From: Nematostella vectensis | Lineage: Eukaryota > Cnidaria > Anthozoa > Actiniaria > Edwardsiidae | Direction of reading: 5' to 3' | NCBI RefSeq assembly: GCF_932526225.1 | Contig: NC_064036.1 | Location: 19,304,953-19,368,952, forward strand | DNA length: 64,000 nucleotides | In this document: positions 1 through 13,000 of the stretch, piece after piece | Layout of the letters: each line of letters starts with the position of its first letter | Position numbering within the stretch: position 1 is the first letter of the stretch | Notes under the pieces: generated by a model | Database searches by the model: none | What the model was told of the DNA's origin: nothing | Seen by the model: the letters and a program-made list of their open reading frames with translations, nothing else | Program-made: the position numbers and the translations under genes

Positions 1-125
1 GAGTTATCTTAGTTACAATAAGCGGAGTGTTCGAGTTACCGAGGAAATAGAACCTAGAATTAGTCTCTAGTAAAATTGAAGTCAGTTCTAGTTAGCGGGA
101 AGTTCGAGTTATCGGTGTTCCACTG
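1..125. mobile_element. Right end of a pogo/Tigger-like DNA transposon (partial)
   Basis: The stretch ends with GAGTTATCGGTGTTCCACTG followed by TA. Read in reverse this is CAGTGGAACACCGATAACTC, which resembles the CAGTGGAAC-type ends of pogo/Tigger-like elements that duplicate TA. A related GTTCGAGTTACCGAGG motif sits at about 31-46. The rest of the element lies outside the window. The family is inferred from the terminal motif only. Confidence 0.45.
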
Positions 126-215
126 TATCTCCGCTCTCTGCTCTCTGCTCTCTCCTCCTCCGTTTCCTTTCTTAGTGAAGAATAATGACCCTTAAAACCC
201 AAGGCTTGGAATGTT

Positions 216-460
216 CTAGGCCCTATCAGAGCCTTGATTTGCGTCTCTCTCGTCTCTTGTTTTCCCGACATGCTTCTCATCTCGAGTCACGTGAGTGTTC
301 TCGTGGGCCTCAATATCGTACAGTTCGTGGCGGATTTTCTCGATGTCTTCAAGGACATGTACTAAGTCGTCTGTGCCAACATCACTGAATTGTGCTTTTG
401 ACTCGACTTCGCTCTGAACAAGAAGAAACAATGATTCATTCTCTCTTGGCTGGTTTTGAA
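216..460 (-). CDS. Possible terminal coding exon, unknown acidic protein
   Basis: On the minus strand a pyrimidine-rich stretch ending in AACCAG (about 459-465) could be a splice acceptor. It is followed by about 80 open codons reading PRENESLFLLVQSEVESKAQ and then a charged region with DDLVHVLEDIEKIRHEL, ending at a TAG near 216. The charged, amphipathic composition looks more like coding sequence than noise, with no low-complexity repeat. I do not recognise a family. Upstream exons would have to lie beyond the 38-bp minisatellite at 500-2190. It could equally be a chance ORF. Confidence 0.3.
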
Positions 461-499
461 AAAGATTATGACAATAAGGCAGCAAACAAAGCAAACCTC

Positions 500-2190
500 T
501 CCAGTCTCTCTAAATCAGTCAAGCTCAATTACCACCACCCAGTCTCTCTCAATCAGTCAAGATAAACTACCACTACCCAGTCTCTCTCAATCAATCAAGA
601 TAAACTACCACTACCCAGTCTCTCTCGATCAGGCAAGCTCAACTACCACTACCCAGTCTCTCTCAATCAATCAAGCTCAACTACAACTACCCAGTCTCTC
701 TCAATCAATCAAGCTCAACTACCACTACCCAGTCTCTCTCAATCAATCAAGCTCAACTACCACTACCCAGTCTCTCTTAATCAGTCAAGATAAACTACCA
801 CTACCCAGTCTCTCTCAATCAGTCAAGCTCAACTACCACTACCCAGTCTCTCTCAGTCAAGCTCAACTACCACTACCCAGTCTCTTTCAATCAATAAGGA
901 TGAACTACCACTACCCAGTCTCTCTCAATCAATCAATCAAGATAAACTACCACTACCCAGTCTCTCTCAATCAATCAAGATAAACTACCATTACCCAGTC
1001 TCTCTCAATCAGTCAAGATAAACTACCACTACCCAGTCTCTCTCAATCAGTCAAGATAAATTACAACTACCCAGTCTCTCTCAATCAATCAAGATAAACT
1101 ACCACTACCCAGTCTCTCTCAATCAGTCAAGATAAACTACCACTACCCAGTCTCTTTCAATCAATCAAGATAAACTACCACTACCCAGTCTCTCTCAATC
1201 AATCAAGATAAACTACCACTACCCAGTCTCTCTCAATCAATCAAGATAAACTACCATTACCCAGTCTCTCTCAATCAGTCAAGATAAACTACCACTACCC
1301 AGTCTCTCTCAATCAGTCAAGATAAATTACAACTACCCAGTCTCTCTCAATCAATCAAGATAAACTACCACTACCCAGTCTCTCTCAATCAGTCAAGATA
1401 AACTACCACAACCCAGTCTCTCTCAATCAATCAAAATAAACTACCACTACCCAGTCTCTCTCAATCAAGCCCAACTACCACTACCCAGTCTCTCTCAATC
1501 AGTCAAGATAAACTACCACTACCCAGTCTCTCTTAATCAATCAAGCCAAACTAACACTACCCAGTCTCTCTCAATCAATCAAGATAGACTACCAGTACCC
1601 AGTTTCTCTCAATTAGTCAAGATAAACTTCCACTACCCAGTCTCTCTCAATCAGTCAAGATAAACTACCACTACCCAGTCTCTCTCAATCAATCATGCTC
1701 AACTACCACTACACAGTCTCTTTCAATCAGGCAAGATAAACTACCACTACCCAGTCTCTCTCAATCAGTCAAGATAAACTACCACTACCCAGTCTCTCTC
1801 AATCAGTCAAGATAAACTACCACTACCCAGTCTCTGTCAATCAATCAAGATAAACTACCACTACCCAGTCTCTCTCAATCAGTCAAGATAAACTACCACT
1901 ACCCAGTCTCTCTCAATCAATCAAGATAAACTACCACTACCCAGTCTCTCTCAATCAATCAAGCCCAACTACCACTACCCAGTCTCTCTCAATCAGTCAA
2001 GATAAACTACCACTACCCAGTCTCTCTCAATCATGCTGAACTACCAATACCCAGTCTCTCTCAATCAATCAAGCCCAACTACCACTACCCAGTCTCTCTC
2101 AATCAGTCAAGATAAACTACCACTACCCAGTCTCTCTCAATCATGCTCAACTACCACTACCGTGTCTCTCAATCAATCAGGATCAATTAC
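500..2190. repeat. 38-bp minisatellite
   Basis: About 44 tandem copies of a unit built from CTCTCTCAATCAGTCAAGA and TAAACTACCACTACCCAGT. Variants include GATAAA versus GCTCAA and some shortened copies. A block at about 959-1110 recurs at about 1225-1380 with the same diagnostic variants (ACCATTACCC, then AATTACAACTACCC), so expansion involved multi-unit blocks. The open frame through part of it is a by-product of the repeat. Confidence 0.95.
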
Positions 2191-2199
2191 CCCCATGCC

Positions 2200-2640
2200 C
2201 TCGTCCTGACAACCATTTTGACGCTCACTCTCATGTATAAAGAAGCAAATGAGTGGAAGTGCAGGCCATTACCATGGCAACCTACCCGCTTCTTTCCCCA
2301 GAAGGACCTCCTGCTGGACCGCCGTCTACGCCTCGTGCAGGCAGGCGAGAAACCGCAGGGTGCTCGTAAACCTCTTTTTGTTTCATCGGAAGCAATTTCA
2401 GTTTCCTAAGAAAAAAGGAACGACTATATATTAAGTATCCAAAGCGCATGCGCAGGCTTATCAAGGGCGGGTACGGGGGAAAATTCAGTATCTTTTGGAT
2501 AAAGAAAGTAAAAGTCATGTCTGCTTTGTTTTGTATAAATTTAGGCATTGCCTAAAAGCGGAGCTCCAAACTACCAAATCTTTGCTTATTTTCGCTTAAT
2601 AATTTAAGACATTTTAAATATTATTATATTTTTGTTTTTG
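2200..2640. other. Non-repetitive stretch, no firm gene
   Basis: Unique sequence between the minisatellite and the CRE-bearing repeats. A minus-strand ORF at 2282-2548 ends beside a GGTAGG splice-donor-like site near 2290, but no conserved domain is visible. A motif AAGCGGAGCTCC at 2556-2567 recurs in inverted form near 3510-3522 (GGGGCTCCGCTAA), so the repeat block between them may be the body of a roughly 1-kb transposable element. Confidence 0.4.
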
Positions 2641-3420
2641 ATGACGTCAACGATTTCAAAGATCACGCGACCAACATGTTAAACTCCCTTCCCCCCACCC
2701 TTGACATCTACAAGACACATAACAAGTTTAGTTGTCATACGATGTTTCGACGTCAGGGTAGTTTTACTTTATCGATGACGTCACGTGGCCATCTTATTGC
2801 ACCCCACTTGAAACATACATCACATCATCCGATTTTTGTTCTTAATGAAATCGAAATAATTTTAATTTTAGTGACTTCATCGATGACGTCAGAAATCACG
2901 TGTCCATATTTTTACCCCCATCCCCCCTCCCCCATTCACACCAACATGACACCTGCCGAGTTTGGTTGTGAAACAATGTTTCTTTCAAAAGAAATGAATG
3001 TTTTTGCTTTTAATCACGTTTTTTTGCTTTGAGGTTATCGATGACGTCACCCAACACGTGAACACGTGACCATATTGTTGCTTTCCCTCTTGACACATAC
3101 ATGACACCTACCAAGTTTGGTTGTTATTCAATGTCCCTTTCACAAGATATGAATATTTTTTATTTTGATGAAGTCAGCATATTTTGCTTATTGTGACGCC
3201 ATTGATGACGTCACAATCACGTGACCACATTGGAGCACCCCACTTGACACCTACATGACACCTACCGAGTTTGGTTGCCATATGATGTTTCCGTGAAATA
3301 AAAATATTTTTTCGTCAGCATACTTTTGCTTCACAAATCACGTGACCACAGTTTTGCACCTCACTTGACACATGCATGACAGCTGTCAGGTTCGGTTGTC
3401 GTACAATGCTTTTAAAGGAC
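2640..3420. repeat. About 150-bp tandem repeats with CRE and E-box palindromes
   Basis: Five to six diverged copies share an order of elements. First GATGACGTCA (near 2640, 2773, 2881, 3040 and 3204), then ATCACGTGACCA or a variant, then CCCCACTTGACAC with ACATGACACC, then GAGTTTGGTTG and finally an ATGATGTTTC block. Copies differ by 10-30 percent. The unit resembles a dispersed repeat rather than a promoter of a known gene. Inverted GCGGAGCTCC-type motifs at 2556 and 3511 may be its element ends. Confidence 0.7.
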
Positions 3421-3538
3421 GGACGGACGGACATCGAGTAACTCGAGTCGATTGGCTACCAATATTTGTTACCATATTTGTTTTGTAGACCACTTTTTCT
3501 TAGGTATTGCGGGGCTCCGCTAAAATAATGATGTGGGT

Positions 3539-3724
3539 TTAAGGGGGTGGTGCAAAGATTTTAAAGTGACGGCAAACCTTAGGACTTGTATCGCTCCCCA
3601 AGCTAAGCTGCTCTTCCAGTTGTTTCAGCTCCTTTTCAACTTCCTCGCTGGATGCTTGCACTGACAGCCACTTCTCCATGACAACTACCATTAGCGCAAC
3701 AACCACAACCGGTAGCAGCTTCAT
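3539..3724 (-). CDS. First coding exon of a small secreted acidic peptide
   Basis: The minus-strand ORF starts MKLLPVVVVALMVVVMEKW. This is a classic signal peptide, with a Lys then a run of Leu/Val/Ala, and probable cleavage after VQA near residue 24. An acidic heptad-like stretch follows (SSEEVEKELKQLEEQL). Just upstream, a pyrimidine tract ending TTTCAG (about 3747-3752) lies 21 bases before the ATG, so a 5'-UTR intron is likely. A weak donor, AAG|GTTTGC, follows codon 48 or so; without it the ORF stops after 61 residues. No cysteine-rich exon is visible downstream, where the CRE repeat block lies. The architecture suits a precursor of a secreted peptide, but the mature product cannot be named. 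Confidence 0.45.
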   Translation of the reverse strand: MKLLPVVVVALMVVVMEKWLSVQASSEEVEKELKQLEEQLSLGSDTSPKVCRHFKIFAPPP

Positions 3725-3745
3725 TGTTTAGATTGTGATGTCAAG

Positions 3746-6180
3746 CTGAAATGAAAAAGAAATGCCACTGATGCATAAATAATGCCAGAAAACCCAGAAG
3801 GTTTATAGTAGAATTCACTGTTACGCGAACGCTGAGAATTCAACTGGAAAACCGCGTAGTCAATCATACTACCGTGACCAGTCGTCACCTGGCTGTGTGC
3901 AGTAAAATGGTCTCTAACGCGACAATGAAAACATGAAAGCAATCGATTGGTTTGGAGGATTGATTGATTGCGCGCTTTTGCCAAACGGGACTATTTTGGA
4001 TTCGTTGAGGTCACACAACAACGAATTTGGCTGTAGATTAGTATGTCTGCACCAACGAACGCTAACGGAAAAACCGCATCTTTTGGTTGCAAGTACCGCG
4101 GGCAATCCAGACTATGGCTCCCTATTCAAGAGAGCGCCTGGGGCACGAAAGGCAATCCCAGTAGGAGCTGGGGCCGACTGACCGGGGCACGAAAGGCAAT
4201 CCCAGTAGGAGCTGGGGCCGGGATTCCTTGAGACACTTGCATAATGTTAGATGTGGTCAGACCGAACTGTGGCAACAGAATAACCAAGCACTACGTCAAG
4301 CAAACGATATTCTTTGATTTGTCAAGTTTTTTCGATTTTCTTGCCTTGTTTGTTTTAAATCTTAGCCTTAAATTTAAAGGGTCTCATGATATTCTTGTCC
4401 ATGGAAAACAAATATGAATTAACTATTGAAAACTTTTGATTATGAAAAAGATGATAGGTTTTTCATTAAGATATTAACGATAAAGTATCAATTATTCGTG
4501 AGAAACCTCTGAGGAGCCCCCAGAAAAAAACATACACGACAAATTTTATACACTTTGTATAGATATCATCAACAGTTCGTTCAGATCTTTGTCTTGTGTC
4601 CGCCTTATATCGGTGTACATATTTGAGCCAAGAATTAAGAAAAGGACGGACATGGTTTCGGATGATAAGAAACAAACCTACATATACTTGATTATATATA
4701 AACATACTTGTTTACAAATTTATGATACATCTATAAAGCTGTTATCATAGGTAATTTGGAGAAGTGTGAATAGTTTAAATATAAATGTCAGTTTTACTAT
4801 ATAATAAACGCTTTTCCTAGGACAAAACCATTAATTAAAGTAATTGATGAGAGATATCAAGGACCATATTATTCTATACCGTGGTTAATATTTAATTATG
4901 TGAATTATGAGTTTAATACTTTGAGCAATAAATGTCCAGTTATTTAAGCGGTGTAAAAATAACGGAAATCGTAAAATAACATATCGTAAGTCAGTGTAAA
5001 CAAGATGCAAAACAACAACAACAAGACTCTCACGCACTTTAAACATATTTTACTTCTCGAATACTCGTAATGTGTTCGCGAACACGTAACCCTTTAAACA
5101 GAATCTATCACTTGTCCTTCCCTTCTTTTGCTAAATCTCCCTTTATTTTCTTGATTTGATAAATTTATGGCTAGGAAAAGGCCGTTCGTTTCGCATCAGT
5201 TCGACATTAGTTTTCGTGAAGCACTTTTGTTTTCGCATTTCCAAACGAAACAATCATTGAAACAGACGTATTTCGCTCTCTCCCACCCTTTTCGCCCCCT
5301 GAGTCTTTCTAAAAGTCAATATTTCTTCCGCTGAAGTAACACTCACTTGGTGATTTGTTACGAAACGACATGTACTCACCCGGGTTGACTGTTATCTGAA
5401 GCCGGATTCAATAACTTGTCAAGCAGATGGGACTCCCTACATATACCAACTCGCATTGTGTAAACAATACATCGCCCACGAGCGCGGAAAAGACTGAAGG
5501 TGGACAATGAATTAATAACCTTTCTGGATTTGATCACTTGTGGTAGATGTCGCCGGCTATCCCTCGTTATGAAAAAACAATAAAAAAGGGGTGGTAAGAA
5601 TGTGAGAGTTTAAAGTTATGTGAGTGAAACCTTAATCAAGTGCCAAATGCAAAAGGAAAATGTTAACCACACATACCATAGCATATCAAGCATGACAAAA
5701 TTTCGTCTGTCGTGTTAAAAAATCCTGGAAGATGCGATTACAAGGTGTCGTGAGATTGGTCGAGCTGTTAATATGATAGTGTTATCTTGAGCTGATCGTC
5801 AGTGCGTGCAAAATAAATGACGCAGATCCATCTATACTGTTAATCGTATTTTTGGTTAATAGGGCTATCAAAGGGTTTTCTTTTACATATGCAACAATAA
5901 TCTAAAATAATGGAAATACTTATCATCAAAAAGATGAAAAACAGCAATCAAGCCACATTGAACAATTAAACGAAAAACTTACACTTTTTTGTTTTGTCTG
6001 TGGGCCTCGTTGAGGATTAACCGCTGCATTTATGACCAAGCGCCAAAATAGAATTCTACCCCGTAATGTATAATTGTCAGATGTAAGTAGATAATGGAGC
6101 AGAGTCATATCAAATGCGTGGATATCCATAGCCTTTGGTGGTAGAGGTACGAATATGACACACAAGCATACAGGAAATAC
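3746..6180. other. Intergenic, no gene seen
   Basis: AT-rich unique sequence. It holds one tandem duplication: a unit of about 44 bp with GGGGCACGAAAGGCAATCCC occurs at 4138-4176 and again at 4183-4220. ORFs here are short and show no recognisable motif or codon bias. Confidence 0.6.
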
Positions 6181-6189
6181 ACTATGAAT

Positions 6190-9100
6190 AGCACATCGTC
6201 ATCATGACTCAGCTATCGATACCACATCATCATAATCATCATGACTCTGCTATCAATACCATCATCATCATCGTCATCATGACTCTGCTATCAATACCAT
6301 CATCATCATCGTCATCATGACTCTACTATCAATCCCACATCATCATCGTCATCATGACTCTACTATCAATACCACCATCATCATCGTCATCATGACTCTG
6401 CTATCAATACCATCATCATCATCGTCATCATGACTCTACTGTCAATACCACCATCATCATCGTCATCATGACTCTGCTATCAATACCATTATCATCATCA
6501 TGGTCATCATGACTCTACTATCAATACCATCATCATCATGGTCATCATGACTCTGCTATCAATACCACCATCATCATCGCAATCATGACTCTACTATCAA
6601 TACCACCATCATCATCGTCATCATGACTCTACTATCAATACCACCATCATCATCGTCATCATGACTCTACTATCAATACTATCATTATCATCGTCATCAT
6701 GACTCTACTATCAATACCATCATCATTATGGTCATCATGACTCTACTATCAATACCACATCATCATCGTCATCACGACTCTGCTATCAATACCACATCAT
6801 CATCGTCATCATGACTCTACTATCAATACCATCATCATCATGGTCATCATGACTCTACTAACAATACCATCATCATCATGGTCATCATGACTCTACTATC
6901 AATACCACGTCATCATCGTCATCATGACTCTGCTATCAATACCACATCATCATCTTCATCATGACTCTACTATCAATACCACGTCATCACCGTCATCATG
7001 ACTCTACTATCAATACCACATCATCATCGTCATCATGACTCTACTATCAATACCACCATCATTATCGTCATCATGACTCTACTATCAATACCACATCATC
7101 ATCGTCATCATGACTCTACTATCAATACAACATCATCATCGTCATCATGACTCTACTATCAATACCATCATCATCATCGTTATCATGACTCTACTATCAA
7201 TACCACCATCATCATCGTCATCATGACTCTACTATCGATACCACATCATCACCGTCATCATAACTCTACTATCAATACCACCATCATCATAGTACTCATG
7301 ACTCTACTATCAATACCACGTTATCATCGTCATCATGACTCAACTATCAATACCACCATCATCATCGTCATCATGACTCTACTATCGATACCACATCATC
7401 ATCGTCATCATGACTCTGCTATCAATACCACATCATCATCGTCATCATGACTCTACTATCAATACCACCATCATCGTCGTCATCATGACTCTACTATCAA
7501 TACCACATCATCATCGTCATCATGACTCTACTATCAATACCACCATCATCATCGTCATCATGACTCTACTATCAATACCATCATCATCATCGTCATCATG
7601 ACGCTACTATCAATACCATCATCATCATCATCATTATGACTCTACTATCAATACTACGTTATCATCGTCATCATGACTCTGCTATCAATACCATCATCAT
7701 CATCGTCATAATGACTATACTATCGATACCACATCATCATCGTCATCACGACTCTGCTATCAATACCACGTCATCATCGTCATCATGACTCTACTATCAA
7801 TACCACCATCATCATCGTCATCATGACTCTACTATCAATACCAGATCATCATCGTCATCATGACTCTACTATCAATACCACCATCATCATCGTCGTCATG
7901 ACTCTGCTATCAATACCACATCACCATCGTCACAATGACTCTACTATCAATACAACGTCATCATCGTCATCATGACTCTACTATCGATACCACATCATCA
8001 TCGTCATCACGACTCTGCTATCAATACCACGTCATCATCGTCATCATGACTCTACTATCAATACCACCATCATCATCGTCATCATGACTCTACTATCAAT
8101 ACCAGATCATCATCGTCATCATGACTCTACTATCAATTCCACCATCATCATCGTCGTCATGACTCTGCTATCAATACCACATCACCATCGTCATCATGAC
8201 TCTACTATCAATACAACGTCATCATCGTCATCATGACTCTACTATCAATATCATCGTCATCATCGTCATCATTACTCTACTATCGATACCACATCATCAT
8301 CGTCATCATGACTCTGCTATCAATACAATGTCATCATCGTCATCATGACTCTACTATCAATACCACGTCATCATCGTCATCATGACTCTACTATCAATAC
8401 CACATCATCATCGTCGTCATGACTCTGCTATCAATACCACATCATCATCGTCATCATGACTCTACTATCGATACCACATCATCATCGTCATAATGACTCT
8501 GCTATCAATACAACGTCATCATCGTCATCATGACTCTACTATCAATACCACGTCATCATCGTCATCATGACTTTACTATCAATACCACATCATCATTGTC
8601 GTCATGACTCTGCTATCAATACCACATCATCATCGTCATCATGACTCTACTATCAATACCACGTCATCATCATCATCATGACTCTACTATCGATACCACA
8701 TCATCATCGTCATCATGACTCTGCTATCAATACCACATCATCATTATGGTCATCATGACTCTACTATCAATACCACATCATCATCGTCATCATGACTCTG
8801 CTATTAATACCACCATCATCATCGTCATCATGACTCTGCTATTAATACCACCATCATCATCGTCATCATGACTCTGCTATCAATACCATCATCATCATCG
8901 TCATCATGACTCTGCTATTAATACCACCATCATCATTGTCGTCATGACTCTGCTATCAATACCACATCACCACCGTCATCATGACTCTACTATCAATACA
9001 ACGTCGTCATCGTCATCATGACTCTACTATCGATACCACATCATCATCGTCATCATGACTCTACTATCAATACCAAATCATCATCGTCATCATGACTCTA

Positions 9101-12100
9101 CTATCAATACCACGTCATCATCGCCATCATGACTCTACTATCAATACCACATCATCATCGTCATCATGACTCTGCTATCAATACCACATCATCATCGCCA
9201 TCATGACTCTACTATCAATATCATCATCATCATGGTCATCATGACTCTACTATCAATACCACATCATCATCGTCATTATGACTCTACTATCAATACCATC
9301 ATCATCATCGTCATCATGACTCTGGTATCAATACCATCATCATCATCGTCATCATGACTCTGCTATCAATACCATCATCATCATCGTCATCATGACTGCT
9401 ATCAATACCATCATCATCATCGTCATCATGACTCTACTATCAATACCACATCATCATCGTCATCATGACTCTACTATCGATACTACCATCATCATCGTCA
9501 TCATGACTCTACTATCAATACCATCATCATCATCGTCATCATGACTCTACTATCAATACCACTTCATCATCGTCATCATGAATCTGCTATCAATACCACA
9601 TCATCATCTTCATCATGACTCTGCTATTAATACCACATCATCATCGTCATCATGACTCTACTATCAATACCACGTCATCATCGTCATTATGACTCTACTA
9701 TCAATACCACCATCATTATCGTCATCATGACTCTGCTATCAATACCACCATCATCATCGTCATCATGACTCTGCTATTAATACCACCATCATCATCGTCA
9801 TCATGCCTCTGCTATCAATACCACATCATCATCGTCATCATGACTCTACTATCAATACCACCATCATCATCGTCATCATGCCTCTGCTATCAATACCATC
9901 ATCATCATCGTCATCATGACTCTACTATCAATACCACCATCATCATGGTCATCATGACTCTACTATCAATACCACATCATCATCGTCATCATGACTCTGC
10001 TATCAATACCATCATCATCATCGTCATCATGACTCTGCTATCAATTGCACCATCATCATCGTCATCATGACTCTACTATCAATACCACATCATCATCGTC
10101 ATCATGACTCTGCTATCAATACCATCATCATCATCGTCATCATGACTCTACTATCAATACCACCATCATCATGGTCATCATGACTCTGCTATCAATACCA
10201 CCATCATCATCGTCATCATGACTCTCCTATCAATACCACATCATCATCGTCATCATGACTCTGCTATCAATACCATCATCATCATCGTCATCATGACTCT
10301 GCTATCAATACCACCATCATCATCGTCATCATGACTCTACTATCAATACCACATCATCATCGTCATCATGACTCTGCTATCAATACCATCATCATCATCG
10401 TCATCATGACTCTGCTATCAATACCACCATCATCATCGTCATCATGACTCTACTATCAATACCACATCATCATCGTCATCATGACTCTGCTATCAATACC
10501 ATCATCATCATCGTCATCTTGACTCTACTATCAATACCACCATCATCATGGTCATCATGACTCTGCTATCAATACCACCATCATCATCGTCATCATGACT
10601 CTCCTATCAATACCACCATCATCATCGTCATCATGACTCTGCTATCGATACCACATCATCACCGTCATCATGACTCTACTATCAATACCACCACCATCAT
10701 CGTCATCATGACTCTACTATCAATACCACGTCATCATCGTCATCATGACTCTACTATCAATACCACCATCATCATCGTCATCATGACTCTACTATCAATA
10801 CCACATCATCATCGTCATCATGACTCTGCTATCAATACCATCATCATCATCGTCATCATGACTCTGCTATCAATACCACCATCATCATCGTCATCATGAC
10901 TCTGCTATCAATACCACCATCATCATCGTCATCATGACTCTGCTATCAATACCATCATCATCATCGTCATCATGACTCTGCTATCAATACCACCATCATC
11001 ATCGTCATCATGACTCTACTATCAATACCACATCATCATCGTCATCATGACTCTGCTATCAATACCATCATCATCATCGTCATCATGACTCTGCTATCAA
11101 TACCACCATCATCATCGTCATCATGACTCTACTATCAATACCACATCATCATCGTCATCATGACTCTGCTATCAATACCATCATCATCATCGTCATCTTG
11201 ACTCTACTATCAATACCACCATCATCATGGTCATCATGACTCTGCTATCAATACCACCATCATCATCGTCATCATGACTCTCCTATCAATACCACCATCA
11301 TCATCGTCATCATGACTCTGCTATCGATACCACATCATCACCGTCATCATGACTCTACTATCAATACCACCACCATCATCGTCATCATGACTCTACTATC
11401 AATACCACGTCATCATCGTCATCATGACTCTACTATCAATACCACCATCATCATCGTCATCATGACTCTACTGTCAATGCCACGTCATCATCGTCATCAT
11501 GACTCTGCTATCAATACCATCATCATCATCGTCATCATGACTGCTATCAATACCATCATCATCATCGTCATCATGACTCTACTATCAATACCACATCATC
11601 ATCGTCATCATGACTCTACTATCGATACCACCATCATCATCGTCATCATGACTCTACTATCAATACCATCATCATCATCGTCATCATGACTCTACTATCA
11701 ATACCACTTCATCATCGTCATCATGAATCTGCTATCAATACCACATCATCATCTTCATCATGACTCTGCTATTAATACCACATCATCATCGTCATCATGA
11801 CTCTACTATCAATACCACGTCATCATCGTCATTATGACTCTACTATCGATACCACATCATTATCGTCATCATGACTCTGCTATCAATACCACCATCATCA
11901 TCGTCATCATGACTCTGCTATTAATACCACCATCATCATCGTCATCATGCCTCTGCTATCAATACCATCATCATCATGGTCATCATGACTCTACTATCAA
12001 TACCACCATCATCATCGTCATCATGACTCTACTATCAATACCACATCATCATCGTCATCATGACTCTGCTATCAATACCATCATCATCATCGTCATCATG

Positions 12101-12533
12101 ACTCTACTATCAATACCACCATCATCATGGTCATCATGACTCTGCTATCAATACCACTATCATCATCGTCATCATGACTCTCCTATCAATACCACCATCA
12201 TCATCGTCATCATGACTCTGCTATCGATACCACATCATCACCGTCATCATGACTCTACTATCAATACCACCACCATCATCGTCATCATGACTCTACTATC
12301 AATACCACGTCATCATCGTCATCATGACTCTACTATCAATACCACCATCATCATCGTCATCATGACTCTACTGTCAATACCACGTCATCATCGTCATCAT
12401 GACTCTGCTATCAATACCATCATCATCATGACTGTGCTATCAATACCAGATCATCATCGTCATCATGACTCTACTATCAATACCACCATCATCATCGTCA
12501 TCATGACTCAACTATCAATACCACATCATTATC
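6190..12533. repeat. 37-39-bp minisatellite, about 6.3 kb
   Basis: Roughly 160 copies of a unit combining CATCATCATCGTCATCAT with GACTCTACTATCAATACCA. Variants include CTGCTATC, TATCGATACC, CCACGTC and CCACCATC. Higher-order structure is clear. A diagnostic unit run starting TCTGCTATCGATACCACATC at about 10633 recurs at 11312 (679 bp on) and 12212 (900 bp on). A shortened unit CATGACTGCTATC at 9391 recurs at 11536 (2145 bp on). His- and Ser-rich reading frames across the array are repeat artefacts. Confidence 0.97.
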
Positions 12534-12904
12534 CAGGGGCGTACGCAGCCTCTACGCCTGCAGTCACTGGCTTGCAAAAAAAATTGACGATCTTATTTGC
12601 AAAACGATTATTAAAATCAAATGTTTACTCATTTATTTTTATGTACGTAGTTTTATAAATATGATGAGCATAAAAACTATAATTTTCTTAATTATGGTAG
12701 TCTACAGATGATTTCCAAACATATTGTTATGTCGTTCAGTGCCACGCAACGTAATATTCTCAAAAGTCTGACGCATTGACGCCAATTTCAAACCCAAAAG
12801 CGGGAGCTATGAAATCTTCACGGGATGCGGGATGAGAGGCCACGCCCTCATTCGGCTTCTGAATGCTTCGACTGCAACTTGTTAAAATCCTGCGTACGCC
12901 CTTG
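12534..12904. mobile_element. 371-bp hAT-like MITE inserted in the minisatellite
   Basis: The array is interrupted by unrelated AT-rich sequence that begins CAGGGGCGTACGCAG and ends CTGCGTACGCCCTTG. These are terminal inverted repeats of about 15 bp (CARGGGCGTACGCAG). Minisatellite units resume immediately after it (12905-12990). Flanking octamers TCATTATC and TCATCGTC match at 6 of 8, compatible with a diverged 8-bp duplication, though the array itself is TCATC-rich. No coding capacity. The CAGGG end and possible 8-bp duplication suggest a hAT-derived non-autonomous element. Confidence 0.75.
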
Positions 12905-13000
12905 TCATCGTCATCATGGCTCTGCTATCGATACCACATCATCATCGTCATCAGGACTCTGCTATCATATTATCACCGTCATCATCCACGATTGCTCTCA
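12905..13000. repeat. Tail of the 37-39-bp minisatellite
   Basis: Two to three degraded units with GTCATCATGGCTCTGCTATC and GATACCACATCATCATCG continue the array beyond the inserted MITE, so the MITE landed near the array's right edge. Confidence 0.85.

Noticed and set aside
6190..12533. CRISPR-like appearance (short repeats in series)
   Set aside because: The repeats are contiguous with no unique spacers, in an animal genome.
7223..12658. Many His/Ser/Ile-rich ORFs
   Set aside because: Frames through the 37-39-bp minisatellite; they change with each unit-length variant.
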